Counted from the first letter of the stretch, positions 5,623 through 12,501 are shown. The stretch: 23,644 bases of DNA from a virus (IMGVR_UViG_3300018080_004536:1-23644); one strand, 5' to 3'. Notes: generated by a model not told the origin, from the letters alone. Translations and numbers: made by a program.

Positions 5623-6432
5623 ATGAAGAAAATATTTTTAGTCGCAGCAGATATTGAGGCCGCAAGAGGCGAGCAGTTTTGGTATGCCGAGGCAGAGACA
5701 AAAGCGGAGGCAATCGACATTGTCAACAATGGCGGTGGGACTTTTTATGAAGAGGAAGTCGAAGTGACTTCGCTTGGAGGGTATTTTCATGCCGGAGAGC
5801 TCGACAGGGAAGATGTCGAAAAAATAGAAGCCGTTACGCAACACAAACAGTTTTCATTCAGAGGCGGGCTTCCGTTTGAAAACGGGAGCTATTTGGCGAT
5901 GTGGCCAGGCCGGGAAGACCCGGTGTTGACGGATTGTTTGTTTTATGACGGGGTGCAATACATCGGCGACTCGAATGGGCCGCTTGTTTCTGTGCACGAA
6001 ATTTATCGTGAAAAGTTGCCGAAATTTCTTGTTTCACAAAGCGGAAAATTTGTTTCTTTCACTCCGAAATTTGAAAGGCATTTGATCCCGGATTGGGCGT
6101 GCCGGGTTAGTTCAGAAGTCGTCCACAATGAATACGGCGAGCCAGAGCACGGGAAAAGCCTCGGGTTTTTTTGCCGATGGTGCGGTGCCTTGACATGCGC
6201 CGACAACGTAAAGGGTAGGCGTTCCAGTTGCCCGGCGTGCGGTGGCAATGATCAACCCAAGGTTAAATATTCAGACGCCGACAAAGGCGCCGAAGGCGGC
6301 CAGGTGGATTTCGATTGTAAGGATTGCGGGTTTCGGCTTGAAGTGGGCAATTTGCCCGGATCGACAATAACGATTCGGTGCCCGCAATGCAAAAGCAAGG
6401 TCCAAGGTTTCCAGCACAAAGGTGGAAACTGA
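5623..6432 (+). CDS. Hypothetical protein with two C-terminal zinc ribbons
   Basis: This encodes 269 residues, with the ATG preceded by GGGAGGAAG. The N-terminal 70 residues (KKIFLVAADIEAARGEQFWYAEAETKAEAIDIV...) resemble short phage domains that begin with a strand and carry an EAxxxAxxI helix. The C-terminal part has two zinc ribbons: CRWCGALTC...CPACG (about 184-207) and CKDCGF...CPQCKSK (about 231-258). Such paired ribbons usually grip nucleic acid or another protein. It lies 2 bp upstream of the sigma-like gene and is probably co-transcribed with it. No enzymatic motif was found. Confidence 0.7.
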   Translation: MKKIFLVAADIEAARGEQFWYAEAETKAEAIDIVNNGGGTFYEEEVEVTSLGGYFHAGELDREDVEKIEAVTQHKQFSFRGGLPFENGSYLAMWPGREDPVLTDCLFYDGVQYIGDSNGPLVSVHEIYREKLPKFLVSQSGKFVSFTPKFERHLIPDWACRVSSEVVHNEYGEPEHGKSLGFFCRWCGALTCADNVKGRRSSCPACGGNDQPKVKYSDADKGAEGGQVDFDCKDCGFRLEVGNLPGSTITIRCPQCKSKVQGFQHKGGN

Positions 6433-6433
6433 C

Positions 6434-6901
6434 ATGCCGTGCATACCGCTTGGGATGGGCGAAGAAGCATCCTCCAGGTTGAAAATGGCATCTGTTGAGC
6501 AAATCGAAGATGCGATCGATAACCGATATGGCATTCGTCTCGATGTGATGACGTTGCCGGCGATGTTGGAATCTGTTGTCTCGCTTCGGTATGGCCTTGG
6601 AGACGATTCGCACAAATTGACATACAAGGAGATAGGGCAATCAATCGGAGTGAGTGTCGAGAGAGCTCGGCAGTTGGAGTTTGATGCAATAAGGAAGCTG
6701 AGGCACAGCATCAATGAAAGGCGCATGAGGGAAAGGCACACGAAGTTTCTGCAAGCAGAGCAAGGCGGCTGGGATTCAAGGTTGCATGGTGTGAGACTGG
6801 GCCCCGTCGGCAAACTTTATATGGACTGGAAACGCGGCTGGTTGAGCGCGGATCGTGCCATTCACAGGCTGTCAACGATGGACGGAGGGAATAAGCCATG
6901 A
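6434..6901 (+). CDS. Stand-alone sigma-70 region 4-like protein
   Basis: This encodes 155 residues. Residues 46-91 match sigma region 4 closely: VVSLRYGLGDDSHKLTYKEI, GQSIGVSVERARQLEFDAIR and KLRH, the same layout as the RpoD C-terminus (VLRMRFG...TLEEVG...VTRERIRQIE..ALRKLRH). That domain binds -35 elements and the beta flap of RNA polymerase. Regions 2 and 3 are absent, so it cannot act as a full sigma factor. It may work as a phage transcription regulator that appropriates the flap, or as a -35-binding activator. The N-terminus (1-45) and C-terminus (92-155) are unassigned. The ATG at 6434 follows AAAGGTGG; a GTG four codons earlier is possible. It overlaps the next gene by ATGA. Confidence 0.8.
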   Translation: MPCIPLGMGEEASSRLKMASVEQIEDAIDNRYGIRLDVMTLPAMLESVVSLRYGLGDDSHKLTYKEIGQSIGVSVERARQLEFDAIRKLRHSINERRMRERHTKFLQAEQGGWDSRLHGVRLGPVGKLYMDWKRGWLSADRAIHRLSTMDGGNKP

Positions 6902-7143
6902 CCGCGGACAAGCAGCAAGAGCGAGCCAGGTGCATCGATTGCAAATGGCTTGAAGTAAGCACCGGTTACCCTCGATATATTTGCCACGTGCCGATACAGC
7001 GCAACCAGGCATACGATCCGATCCGTGGCTGGTATTTCATGACAGGCGATGCGCGAGATCGCAACGTGGACGGCCGGTGCAAGCACCAGCAGAAAACAAA
7101 AAAAGCATGGTTCAAGTCGCTGTTCAGAACGAATAGCAAGTGA
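6898..7143 (+). CDS. Small Cys-rich phage protein
   Basis: This encodes 81 residues starting in ATGA over the sigma-like gene's stop. Four cysteines are arranged as CIDC (12-15), C near 29 (YICHVP) and C near 61 (GRCKH), with a conserved-looking W/Y environment. This resembles the small four-cysteine proteins commonly found in phage accessory operons. The tail is strongly basic (KTKKAWFKSLFRTNSK). A metal site is likely; the role is unknown. Confidence 0.7.
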   Translation: MTADKQQERARCIDCKWLEVSTGYPRYICHVPIQRNQAYDPIRGWYFMTGDARDRNVDGRCKHQQKTKKAWFKSLFRTNSK

Positions 7144-7174
7144 CTGCCATTACGAACGAAAGAAGGATAAGGCC

Positions 7175-8374
7175 ATGAAATATTTAATTTACGTACTTTT
7201 CAGTACAGCTATCATTGGCGGGTGCCTGCCAGCAGAAGACGATACCAATACGGACACGGACGCCGATGCCGGCACCGATACTGATACGGACACTGACACA
7301 GATACCGATGCTGACACGGACACGGACACGGACGCCGATGCTGACACGGACGCCGATGCCGATACCGACACAGATACCGACACCGAATCAGAGGAAGATT
7401 CAAGCTGCATTAATGAAGCATGCTTAAACTATGACAACAAAACACACACTGGCTGCTCATGCCGCGAGGAGGGATTTTGCATTCCTGACATAGCTGGGAT
7501 TGATGTGTTTTGGCACCCTCTGACGTGCACGCTGGACTGCACTAATGATCCGAACATCTGTCTAGAAGGTTATCACTGTGTCGAGATACCTGCATTTGTT
7601 GGCGAAATTTACCCTGACACATTTCCAGGTTCGCTTTGTGCAAAAGACGAAGAAGGATCAGACACAGACCCAGACACTGATGAAGCGTTCGGGATAGAAT
7701 GGGTTCCGATCCCTGGCGGTGTTTTCCAGATGGGTACCGATGCCGGCCGTGAGAATGAATTACCAGTGCACACAGTGACAGTCCCTCTCTTCGAGATGCT
7801 GAAGTCAGAAGTAACGGTGGCACAATACAACGAATGTATCGAAGAGGGGGCATGCACGGAGCCAGGGGGAGGCGTGAATGCAACATGGCCACTACGTACA
7901 AATCATCCCGTGAATTATGTAAGCTGGTTTCAGGCAACTGATTTTTGTGAATGGGCCGGAGGCCACTTGCCATCAGAGGCGCAGTGGGAATATGCGGCAA
8001 CAAATTGTGGAGATCCTATTTTGTATCCATGGGGGGATTCCGTGGCCACTTGCGCAACGACAGTCATTTTTGAAAATGGCGATGGATGCGGAACTGGGTC
8101 GACGATGCCAGTGTGCAGCAAGCACGATGGGAATACCGATCAAGGGCTCTGTGACATGCATGGCAATGTCTGGGAGTGGATTCAAGACTGGTATCACCAA
8201 TCGTACACCGGAGCGCCGGATGACGGGACACCCTGGGAATCGCCCGAGGGTATTGTCAGAATCACTCGCGGCGGCGCCTTCAGCTACGATGGGACATACA
8301 CTGTGAAATATCGCAACGATCATGCTGACCCTTCGATTCAGTTTCAGGGTGATGGGTTTAGGTGTGCAAGGTGA
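7175..8374 (+). CDS. Lipoprotein with Asp-Thr linker and SUMF1 (FGE-sulfatase) domain
   Basis: This encodes 399 residues. The N-terminus is a lipoprotein signal: MK, a hydrophobic core, and lipobox IGG-C17. After export by Sec, the Cys would be acylated and the protein anchored in a membrane. Residues about 22-75 are almost entirely D with T or A, a flexible acidic linker. A Cys-rich block follows (about 80-160, some 11 cysteines), likely disulfide-bonded. From about 175 to the end runs a SUMF1/FGE-sulfatase domain: EWVPIPGGVFQMG, HTVTVPLFEMLKSEVTVAQY, HPVNYVSWFQATDFCEWAGG, LPSEAQWEYAA, DMHGNVWEWIQDWY, ITRGGAF and GDGFRCAR. The paired catalytic cysteines of true formylglycine-generating enzyme are not evident in the RGGAF segment, so a binding or C-lectin-like role is likelier. 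The architecture is typical of bacterial surface proteins and looks host-derived. The ATG at 7175 was chosen for the signal peptide and an AGAAGG upstream. Confidence 0.85.
   Translation: MKYLIYVLFSTAIIGGCLPAEDDTNTDTDADAGTDTDTDTDTDTDADTDTDTDADADTDADADTDTDTDTESEEDSSCINEACLNYDNKTHTGCSCREEGFCIPDIAGIDVFWHPLTCTLDCTNDPNICLEGYHCVEIPAFVGEIYPDTFPGSLCAKDEEGSDTDPDTDEAFGIEWVPIPGGVFQMGTDAGRENELPVHTVTVPLFEMLKSEVTVAQYNECIEEGACTEPGGGVNATWPLRTNHPVNYVSWFQATDFCEWAGGHLPSEAQWEYAATNCGDPILYPWGDSVATCATTVIFENGDGCGTGSTMPVCSKHDGNTDQGLCDMHGNVWEWIQDWYHQSYTGAPDDGTPWESPEGIVRITRGGAFSYDGTYTVKYRNDHADPSIQFQGDGFRCAR
7238..7395 (+). repeat. Simple GAYRCN-type coding repeat (Asp-Thr/Asp-Ala linker)
   Basis: About 26 hexameric units of a GAC/GAT codon followed by an ACN or GCN codon form the linker of the lipoprotein. 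The units vary (gacacg, gacgcc, gataccg and similar), so the tract is not a perfect microsatellite. Changes in unit number would keep the frame and alter linker length only. The tract creates long spurious Ser-Val reading frames on the minus strand. Confidence 0.85.
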
Positions 8375-9018
8375 ATCACGTATTCAAAGTCGGGCAAACC
8401 GTTTGGGTGGAGGGCATTTACACGTATGGCTACAAAGTGAGGCAAGGCGAAGTTGTAGAAATTGGATATTCGCCAAACTCTTGCAAGAACTTCATTGTCG
8501 CAAAATTTGGCCCTCCAGGCTTTCAGGAGGGTACAATCTCACTGGCTATGAGTGACGTTTTTTCCTCAAAACTTGAAGCCATTGAGCGAACATTCGAAAA
8601 GCTCGAGGCAAAGCGAGCTTCCCTTGTTGTGCAGCAATCCAAGGTCTGCGATCTGATCAGGGTCTTGCGTGAAGAGGCATCGGACGAAGAGAAAGCAATC
8701 AAATATCCAGAGCCGGAAGTCATCGACACCGTCAATGTCAAAAAAATGCCCAATAGTCCTGGTGGCAAAATTGAAGAAATCGACGGTGGCGCAACGGTGA
8801 GGACAAGGCATATCCAAACAGGGAGCGATGGGAAAACAATGACAGTTAAGGAGTTAATCGAAGAATTGAAAGAATGCGCCCAGGATGCGTTTGTGTATCA
8901 CGAAGGGTTTTTTCTAAGGGACCGCACTGAAGCCGGCATTGTTTTGGTCGAGGAACGAAAAGATGTTCAAGGGAATCACGTTGTTTTCTTGGTTCCCTGG
9001 ATCATTGTAAATGACTGA
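8371..9018 (+). CDS. Phage hypothetical with N-terminal 'VGQxVWV' domain (paralogue of 9680-10051)
   Basis: This encodes 215 residues from the GTG at 8371, which overlaps the lipoprotein stop (GTGA); a GTG nine bases upstream is the alternative. The first 60 residues (FKVGQTVWVEG...VRQGEVVEIGY) look like a small beta barrel of the KOW/SH3 kind and are similar to the N-terminus of the protein at 9680-10051. A coiled coil follows (about 60-105). The C-terminal 65 residues, beginning MTVKELIEELKECAQDAFVY, match a small alpha/beta phage module often seen alone. It therefore seems to be a fusion of two common phage modules. Function is unknown. Confidence 0.7.
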   Translation: MNHVFKVGQTVWVEGIYTYGYKVRQGEVVEIGYSPNSCKNFIVAKFGPPGFQEGTISLAMSDVFSSKLEAIERTFEKLEAKRASLVVQQSKVCDLIRVLREEASDEEKAIKYPEPEVIDTVNVKKMPNSPGGKIEEIDGGATVRTRHIQTGSDGKTMTVKELIEELKECAQDAFVYHEGFFLRDRTEAGIVLVEERKDVQGNHVVFLVPWIIVND

Positions 9019-9208
9019 AGCAAAGGTTCAGCGGTACACAATGCGGTACACACACTGTAAAGAGGAACTATCCGAGTACAGTAGCGAGCTCATCAAGGAT
9101 GACTGCGGAGAATGGATTAAGCGCGAAGATCACGAGGAAATTGTCAATGGCCTGAAGGCTTACATTAGGATGTTAGAGCACAAAAGAAATGAAGACTGGG
9201 GGCGTTGA
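9011..9208 (+). CDS. Small phage hypothetical protein
   Basis: This encodes 65 residues, charged and mostly helical. The text DDCGEWIKREDHEEIVNGLK (30-49) follows a pattern common in short phage proteins, in which an acidic 'D-G-x-W-V-K..DH' turn precedes a long helix. The ATG at 9011 overlaps the preceding stop by 8 bp with only a weak Shine-Dalgarno. Function is unknown. Confidence 0.65.
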   Translation: MTEAKVQRYTMRYTHCKEELSEYSSELIKDDCGEWIKREDHEEIVNGLKAYIRMLEHKRNEDWGR

Positions 9209-9222
9209 AAGATGGTGTCGCT

Positions 9223-9687
9223 ATGAACAAAGATCAACAGTGGGAAATGTCGCCAGAGAGGTTGAGCGTAATGAAAGCAAGGGCTCAGTCGAGGCACGAT
9301 TTCAGTGTTGACATAATGGAGAAGCTTGGGAATTTGTTTATCGGTGTTGGGCAATATCAATCGACAGGCGGTTTGGGTATACAAGGCGAAATCAGTGAGT
9401 ATCTCGCGAGGGAAATGTTCGGTGATTACAAACAGGGGACAGCCAAGCAGAAGGGTTTGCGTTGGATCACGGGCTCTATTGCCAGCGAGGTTGCACAGGA
9501 GTCGATGGTTGACGACTCGATCCACTTGTTCGCTGCTAGTATTCACGGGATAGGTCGCGAGCTCGAGGGCAAGGTTGTCGATGGCCCAATAAATGCCTTC
9601 ATCGAGTATGACATTTGTTCAAGCACATGGGTTGTAAAATATTCTGTGGTTATCGACACGGCCAAACGGGAGGGTACTGATGGATAA
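9223..9687 (+). CDS. Hypothetical phage protein
   Basis: This encodes 154 residues from the ATG at 9223. A TTG at 9205, overlapping the previous stop, would add six residues and cannot be excluded because neither has a clear Shine-Dalgarno. The sequence is mixed alpha/beta with a glycine-rich middle (GVGQYQSTGGLGIQGEISEY) and a beta-rich C-terminus (AFIEYDICSSTWVVKYSVVI). No motif was recognised. It overlaps the next gene by 8 bp. Confidence 0.65.
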   Translation: MNKDQQWEMSPERLSVMKARAQSRHDFSVDIMEKLGNLFIGVGQYQSTGGLGIQGEISEYLAREMFGDYKQGTAKQKGLRWITGSIASEVAQESMVDDSIHLFAASIHGIGRELEGKVVDGPINAFIEYDICSSTWVVKYSVVIDTAKREGTDG

Positions 9688-10051
9688 TGAGGCGAAAAGC
9701 AAAGAAGGTTTTGGAATAGGGCAAATCGTGTGGGTTGCCGGGAACAGTTTGTCGCACTGGGAAGTATGGCAGGGCAAAGTCATACAAGGACCGATTTTGA
9801 GGGGGGAACGTGTCTTCTGTGAAATTAGCGGGATCGACCGTGTTTCTCACATCAAGCCGCATCTCCAATTGGTTGAGAATTTTTTCGAGACGAAACAGCA
9901 TGCAATATCACGCACGTTGCTTCGTTTGAATACCGTCGAAATGGCTGAGCGCAGAACGTTCGAGGACAGGCTGGACCATTATGACGATATGCGTTGCGCG
10001 CTTCACATCGAGTTTGCACGTTCGTCTGTTTCGACAGAGGACGGTGAATGA
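9680..10051 (+). CDS. Phage hypothetical with 'VGQxVWV'-type domain (paralogue of 8371-9018)
   Basis: This encodes 123 residues, with the ATG at 9680 preceded by GGGAGGG. The N-terminal 55 residues, GFGIGQIVWVAG...WQGKVIQGPI, parallel the KOW/SH3-like domain at the start of the 8371-9018 protein. Both are followed by a helical segment carrying F-x(2,3)-K and an S-R or E-R pair. The C-terminal module of the longer paralogue is missing. The pair probably arose by duplication within this operon. It ends in an ATGA overlap. Function is unknown; such barrels often bind nucleic acid or peptides. Confidence 0.7.
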   Translation: MDNEAKSKEGFGIGQIVWVAGNSLSHWEVWQGKVIQGPILRGERVFCEISGIDRVSHIKPHLQLVENFFETKQHAISRTLLRLNTVEMAERRTFEDRLDHYDDMRCALHIEFARSSVSTEDGE

Positions 10052-10437
10052 TGGGAAAAAAGAAAATCGACTATCTTGGGTATGATCCTGCAACCATTGA
10101 TGCGTGGCGGGATGTTTTGCTAAAAGCGATCAAATGCGGAAATGAACATGAAGATATTGAGCCTCTTTTCGACTTTCTGATGACAATAAGGAAGAGGCAC
10201 CGGCGCGTAGTCGCAGCCATGATGACATTGGTACGATGGATTCACATTGATGACAAAGAAATGCATTATTGCCAATGCCCGTTGTGTGCAGTTTCTAGCC
10301 TGAGGTCGTATGGTGAAATCGATACAAGTTGTGACGTGTGCCCATTCAAGGAAAAATTTGGTCAAGGTGCAAGCTGCATTGATTCTGTAGAGGATGGCAA
10401 AGCGGACTTGAAAACAAGAAGCGAGGTTAACAGATGA
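10048..10437 (+). CDS. Cys-motif phage protein (paralogue of 3984-4490)
   Basis: This encodes 129 residues, starting in ATGA; a second ATG follows at once. The N-terminal half is helical and rich in basic residues (KRHRRVVAAMMTL). Residues about 77-111 carry CPLC, then after 13 residues CDVCPF, then C eight residues later, the same C-x2-C-x13-C-x2-C-P-x8-C spacing as in the protein at 3984-4490. It is a probable zinc-binding module. The two homologues differ in overall length and lie 6 kb apart in the same cassette. Function is unknown. Confidence 0.7.
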   Translation: MMGKKKIDYLGYDPATIDAWRDVLLKAIKCGNEHEDIEPLFDFLMTIRKRHRRVVAAMMTLVRWIHIDDKEMHYCQCPLCAVSSLRSYGEIDTSCDVCPFKEKFGQGASCIDSVEDGKADLKTRSEVNR

Positions 10438-10796
10438 GTTTAAAAATAACATATAATTTGTTCGAAGGTGAACCGGTAGGAAATGAAGATTGCTACTATC
10501 ACAACAATGAGCGATGTACATTTATCGGCAAAGGTTCATATTTAACACCATGTCTCCCATCGCATCACAGTGCCTGCTTGCCGGGTATTCGCATCCAAAG
10601 AGATAACTTTAAGAAAACGCTAGAAGACCATGACAGAAAACTAATTGAATTCGTTTGGTTAGTAAAAGAATGTCCGGCAAATAGCGCGCATTTGATGCCC
10701 TTGGCGGCAGACGCATTATTAAGACAACTACACACGGATTCCGTGGTTAGTGAGGAGGAAAATAATGAAGTTAAACCAAGCACAAAGCCTTTCTAA
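10434..10796 (+). CDS. Hypothetical phage protein
   Basis: This encodes 120 residues, starting in the ATGA overlap at 10434. Cysteines cluster in the first half (EDCYYHNNERC, TPCLPSHHSACL) and could form a metal or disulfide site together with nearby histidines. The second half is a helical stretch. Codon choice turns AT-rich here: the first 60 bases after 10440 are only about one third G+C, unlike the genes before it. The 3' end overlaps the next gene by 32 bp. No family was recognised. Confidence 0.65.
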   Translation: MSLKITYNLFEGEPVGNEDCYYHNNERCTFIGKGSYLTPCLPSHHSACLPGIRIQRDNFKKTLEDHDRKLIEFVWLVKECPANSAHLMPLAADALLRQLHTDSVVSEEENNEVKPSTKPF

Positions 10797-10986
10797 TCTA
10801 ATGTTTGAAATTAGGGGAGAACTGAAAAAAATTGTTTTAAACAATAGTACGTGGAAAACGCCTTGTGACACAAAAAAAATCGCCAGGTGCTGTCCAGAGG
10901 AAGAGCAGGAGTTGGGACGAGAACAGGTTTTGGATGATATAAGGGCTCTAATTGAGACACTAGAAGAGGGAAAATGGGGCAAATGA
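10765..10986 (+). CDS. Small hypothetical protein
   Basis: This encodes 73 residues. The ATG at 10765 was chosen because GAGGAGG lies 7 bases upstream; an in-frame GTG at 10750 is possible but lacks such a site. It contains C34 and the pair C42-C43 in a helix-rich, charged sequence (KKIARCCPEEEQELGREQVL). It overlaps both neighbours. It is AT-rich like the flanking genes. Function is unknown. Confidence 0.65.
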   Translation: MKLNQAQSLSNLMFEIRGELKKIVLNNSTWKTPCDTKKIARCCPEEEQELGREQVLDDIRALIETLEEGKWGK

Positions 10987-11432
10987 TGTTACACGAAGTC
11001 AAATTAATATTTGGTTATGATGGTTATTGCGGTGATGTGTCCGTAACTCCGAAATCGATGATGGAATTTCTAACAAAGCCTTTTGAAAAGTGGCTCTATA
11101 AAAAAACATGGGAAGACGCTACAAAAATAGATAACTGGACGGAATCTGACTTTCACATACATGTTTTCGAATCAACCAGCCATTACAACGATGAGGACTT
11201 TTTTTTCGATCCTAGATCGGCAGAATGGCTAGGGTTTAGGGCGTCTTTGGAGCAAACAGATGCAGAGGTAGAGTTTATATTCACCTTGGGACACATCGGT
11301 GGCGAAATACGGCCTGATATTGACAAACTGTCAACAAATCTATGCGGTGAGTTGAAAAGCGCAAAATCAATACTAGATAGAGCACTCGAAGGCATAGTGA
11401 GACGTGATCTCAAGCCTGTTAACCGGAGTTGA
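10983..11432 (+). CDS. Hypothetical protein; paralogue tail at the window start
   Basis: This encodes 149 residues from the ATG in the ATGA overlap. An ATG at 10974 adds three residues but lies only 3 bases from GAGGG. The protein is acidic and aromatic-rich, with strands around HEVKLIFGYDGYCGDV and EVEFIFTLGHIGGEI and a C-terminal helix; this could be an immunity-like or small beta-sandwich fold, unproven. Its end DLKPVNRS-stop is nearly repeated at the left edge of the window, so at least one paralogue existed upstream. It lies at the right border of the repeat-bracketed cassette. Confidence 0.65.
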   Translation: MMLHEVKLIFGYDGYCGDVSVTPKSMMEFLTKPFEKWLYKKTWEDATKIDNWTESDFHIHVFESTSHYNDEDFFFDPRSAEWLGFRASLEQTDAEVEFIFTLGHIGGEIRPDIDKLSTNLCGELKSAKSILDRALEGIVRRDLKPVNRS

Positions 11433-11525
11433 AAAATAAAGGCCGAAAAAGTGGTTAACACAACAGGAAACAAAATCAACAGTTTACAGGAATCTGTGAG
11501 AGTAGTTGAAACTAGGATTTTGGGA
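11407..11525 (+). repeat. Junction repeat, right copy (pairs with 1-119)
   Basis: This contains the last eight codons of the preceding gene, the GTTAACC (11418-11424)/GGTTAAC (11453-11459) pair with 28 bases between, and sequence matching the start region of the gene at 86. The ATG of that gene is replaced here (CTGTGAGAGTAG), and the long frame does not continue. The copy therefore keeps the junction but not the 164-residue gene. Confidence 0.75.
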
Positions 11526-11622
11526 TGGCAAAGCTGCCGAGCATGCAAACGAGATCTATATCGCTGAATACGAAAAAGCATTCGGGAAAGAATATAGCCA
11601 ACGAGGAGGGTGCAATGTGTAA
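11506..11622 (+). CDS. Possible short TTG-start ORF or gene remnant
   Basis: From the TTG at 11506 a 38-residue frame reads MKLGFWDGKAAEHANEIYIA, then EYEKAFGKEYSQRGGCNV and stop. GAGAG precedes it, and the stop overlaps the next ATG by 8 bp, the style of the real genes here. It begins within the right junction repeat, so it may be what replaced the 164-residue gene. A similar string of bases (AAAAAGCATTYGG) occurs again at 11821-11833. It is too short for certainty and could be chance. Confidence 0.3.
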   Translation: MKLGFWDGKAAEHANEIYIAEYEKAFGKEYSQRGGCNV

Positions 11623-11815
11623 AAAAATGAGCAGGCGTGAACGTGATTTGCGATGGTTGAAAAGATTAAAGGCCGCTCCGTCAATAATCGGTGAGCACCG
11701 CAGGAAGAAGATCGAAGGTGTTGAGTGTAAGAATTCACTTGGTAAGTTGGCATTTTGGGGTTCCGATATTGATGAACCGCCGCTTTTTTCGCGGATGTTT
11801 GATTTGCTCAAGTAG
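11615..11815 (+). CDS. Small basic hypothetical protein
   Basis: This encodes 66 residues. The ATG at 11615 has a clear CGAGGAGGG Shine-Dalgarno 4-5 bases upstream, so the longer in-frame reading from 11525 is rejected. The N-terminal half is very basic (MCKKMSRRERDLRWLKRLKA...RRKKIEG), and the end is aromatic and acidic. It could bind nucleic acid. It lies just before the terminase module and shows no recognised family. Confidence 0.6.
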   Translation: MCKKMSRRERDLRWLKRLKAAPSIIGEHRRKKIEGVECKNSLGKLAFWGSDIDEPPLFSRMFDLLK

Positions 11816-11875
11816 TTACAAAAAAGCATTTGGAGAAAACCAAAGGCGTGTCGAAGCGAAGGAGTAGAGGGAGAG

Positions 11876-12472
11876 ATGGCAACGAATGAAGAAAAGAAAG
11901 CCGCGGGGAAGCGGAAAAAAAAGGAAGAGCCACGGACTCACACGACTGTTCAATGCCTAGACGGTCGTGACCCGAAAAAACCGGGCCCCAAACCAAAGCG
12001 CAAATCGACGCCTCTTATATCGCGCGATACGTACAATCTGATGTATAAGGCGTACCTGGACAGGCAGAGCGTCAGGCACGTTGCAAAAACAGCAGGCGTT
12101 TCGCAGCAAACAGCAAACAAGTATGTCAACCATGGGGACCCAAAGCGGGGCATGATGTCGCTCCGTGACCGCATGGCAAAGATCCAAGACATGACGCGCC
12201 AGCAGCAGGACTATGACGTCGCGCGTGCGTGGGGAGAGTTCCAGAAGGCCGCCCGTGGCATCTTCATGAAGAACGTCCAGCGCATCAACGATATGAAGCC
12301 TGAGGAGCTCGATGCCAACAAGATTCCCGACAACCTCAACAAGCTACTGACTGTTGTCGAGCGAACCTTTGGCGGTGCAGAGCATACCCATGAAATCAAA
12401 GGGAAATATTCAGACTGGACCGTTGATGAATTACGAGGGTATCTCGAGAACGGTATTGAGCCGAATAAGTAG
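11876..12472 (+). CDS. Putative small terminase subunit (HTH protein)
   Basis: This encodes 198 residues. The first 45 residues are a Lys/Pro-rich tail. Residues about 52-86 form a helix-turn-helix (DTYNLMYKAYLDRQSVRHVA, KTAGVSQQTANKYVNHG). A helical middle and C-terminal part follow (MKPEELDANKIPDNLNKLLTVVER). DNA recognition by an N-terminal HTH with a helical oligomerisation part is the usual TerS design, and position at the head of a ParB...TerL...portal series supports it. TerS recognises the packaging site and loads TerL. The start has GAGGGAGAG directly before it. TerS proteins diverge strongly, so an alternative is a plain transcription regulator. Confidence 0.65.
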   Translation: MATNEEKKAAGKRKKKEEPRTHTTVQCLDGRDPKKPGPKPKRKSTPLISRDTYNLMYKAYLDRQSVRHVAKTAGVSQQTANKYVNHGDPKRGMMSLRDRMAKIQDMTRQQQDYDVARAWGEFQKAARGIFMKNVQRINDMKPEELDANKIPDNLNKLLTVVERTFGGAEHTHEIKGKYSDWTVDELRGYLENGIEPNK

Positions 12473-12501
12473 GCGAGCGAACAATATGCGAATAACGCGG
12501 T

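Noticed and set aside
7189-7410. Minus-strand frame of almost pure Ser-Val-Ser-Ala
   Set aside because: It is the complement of the Asp-Thr/Asp-Ala linker codons.
7175-8374. Diversity-generating retroelement target (SUMF1/C-lectin fold at the gene end)
   Set aside because: No reverse transcriptase, no accessory Avd gene and no template-repeat copy of the gene's 3' end was seen in the window. Elements outside the window cannot be excluded.
11817-11868. Second copy of the YxKAFG peptide (YKKAFGENQRRVEAKE)
   Set aside because: Base similarity to 11569-11601 is short, there is no start codon in that frame, and it overlaps the ribosome site of the TerS-like gene; probably chance or a tiny duplication scar.
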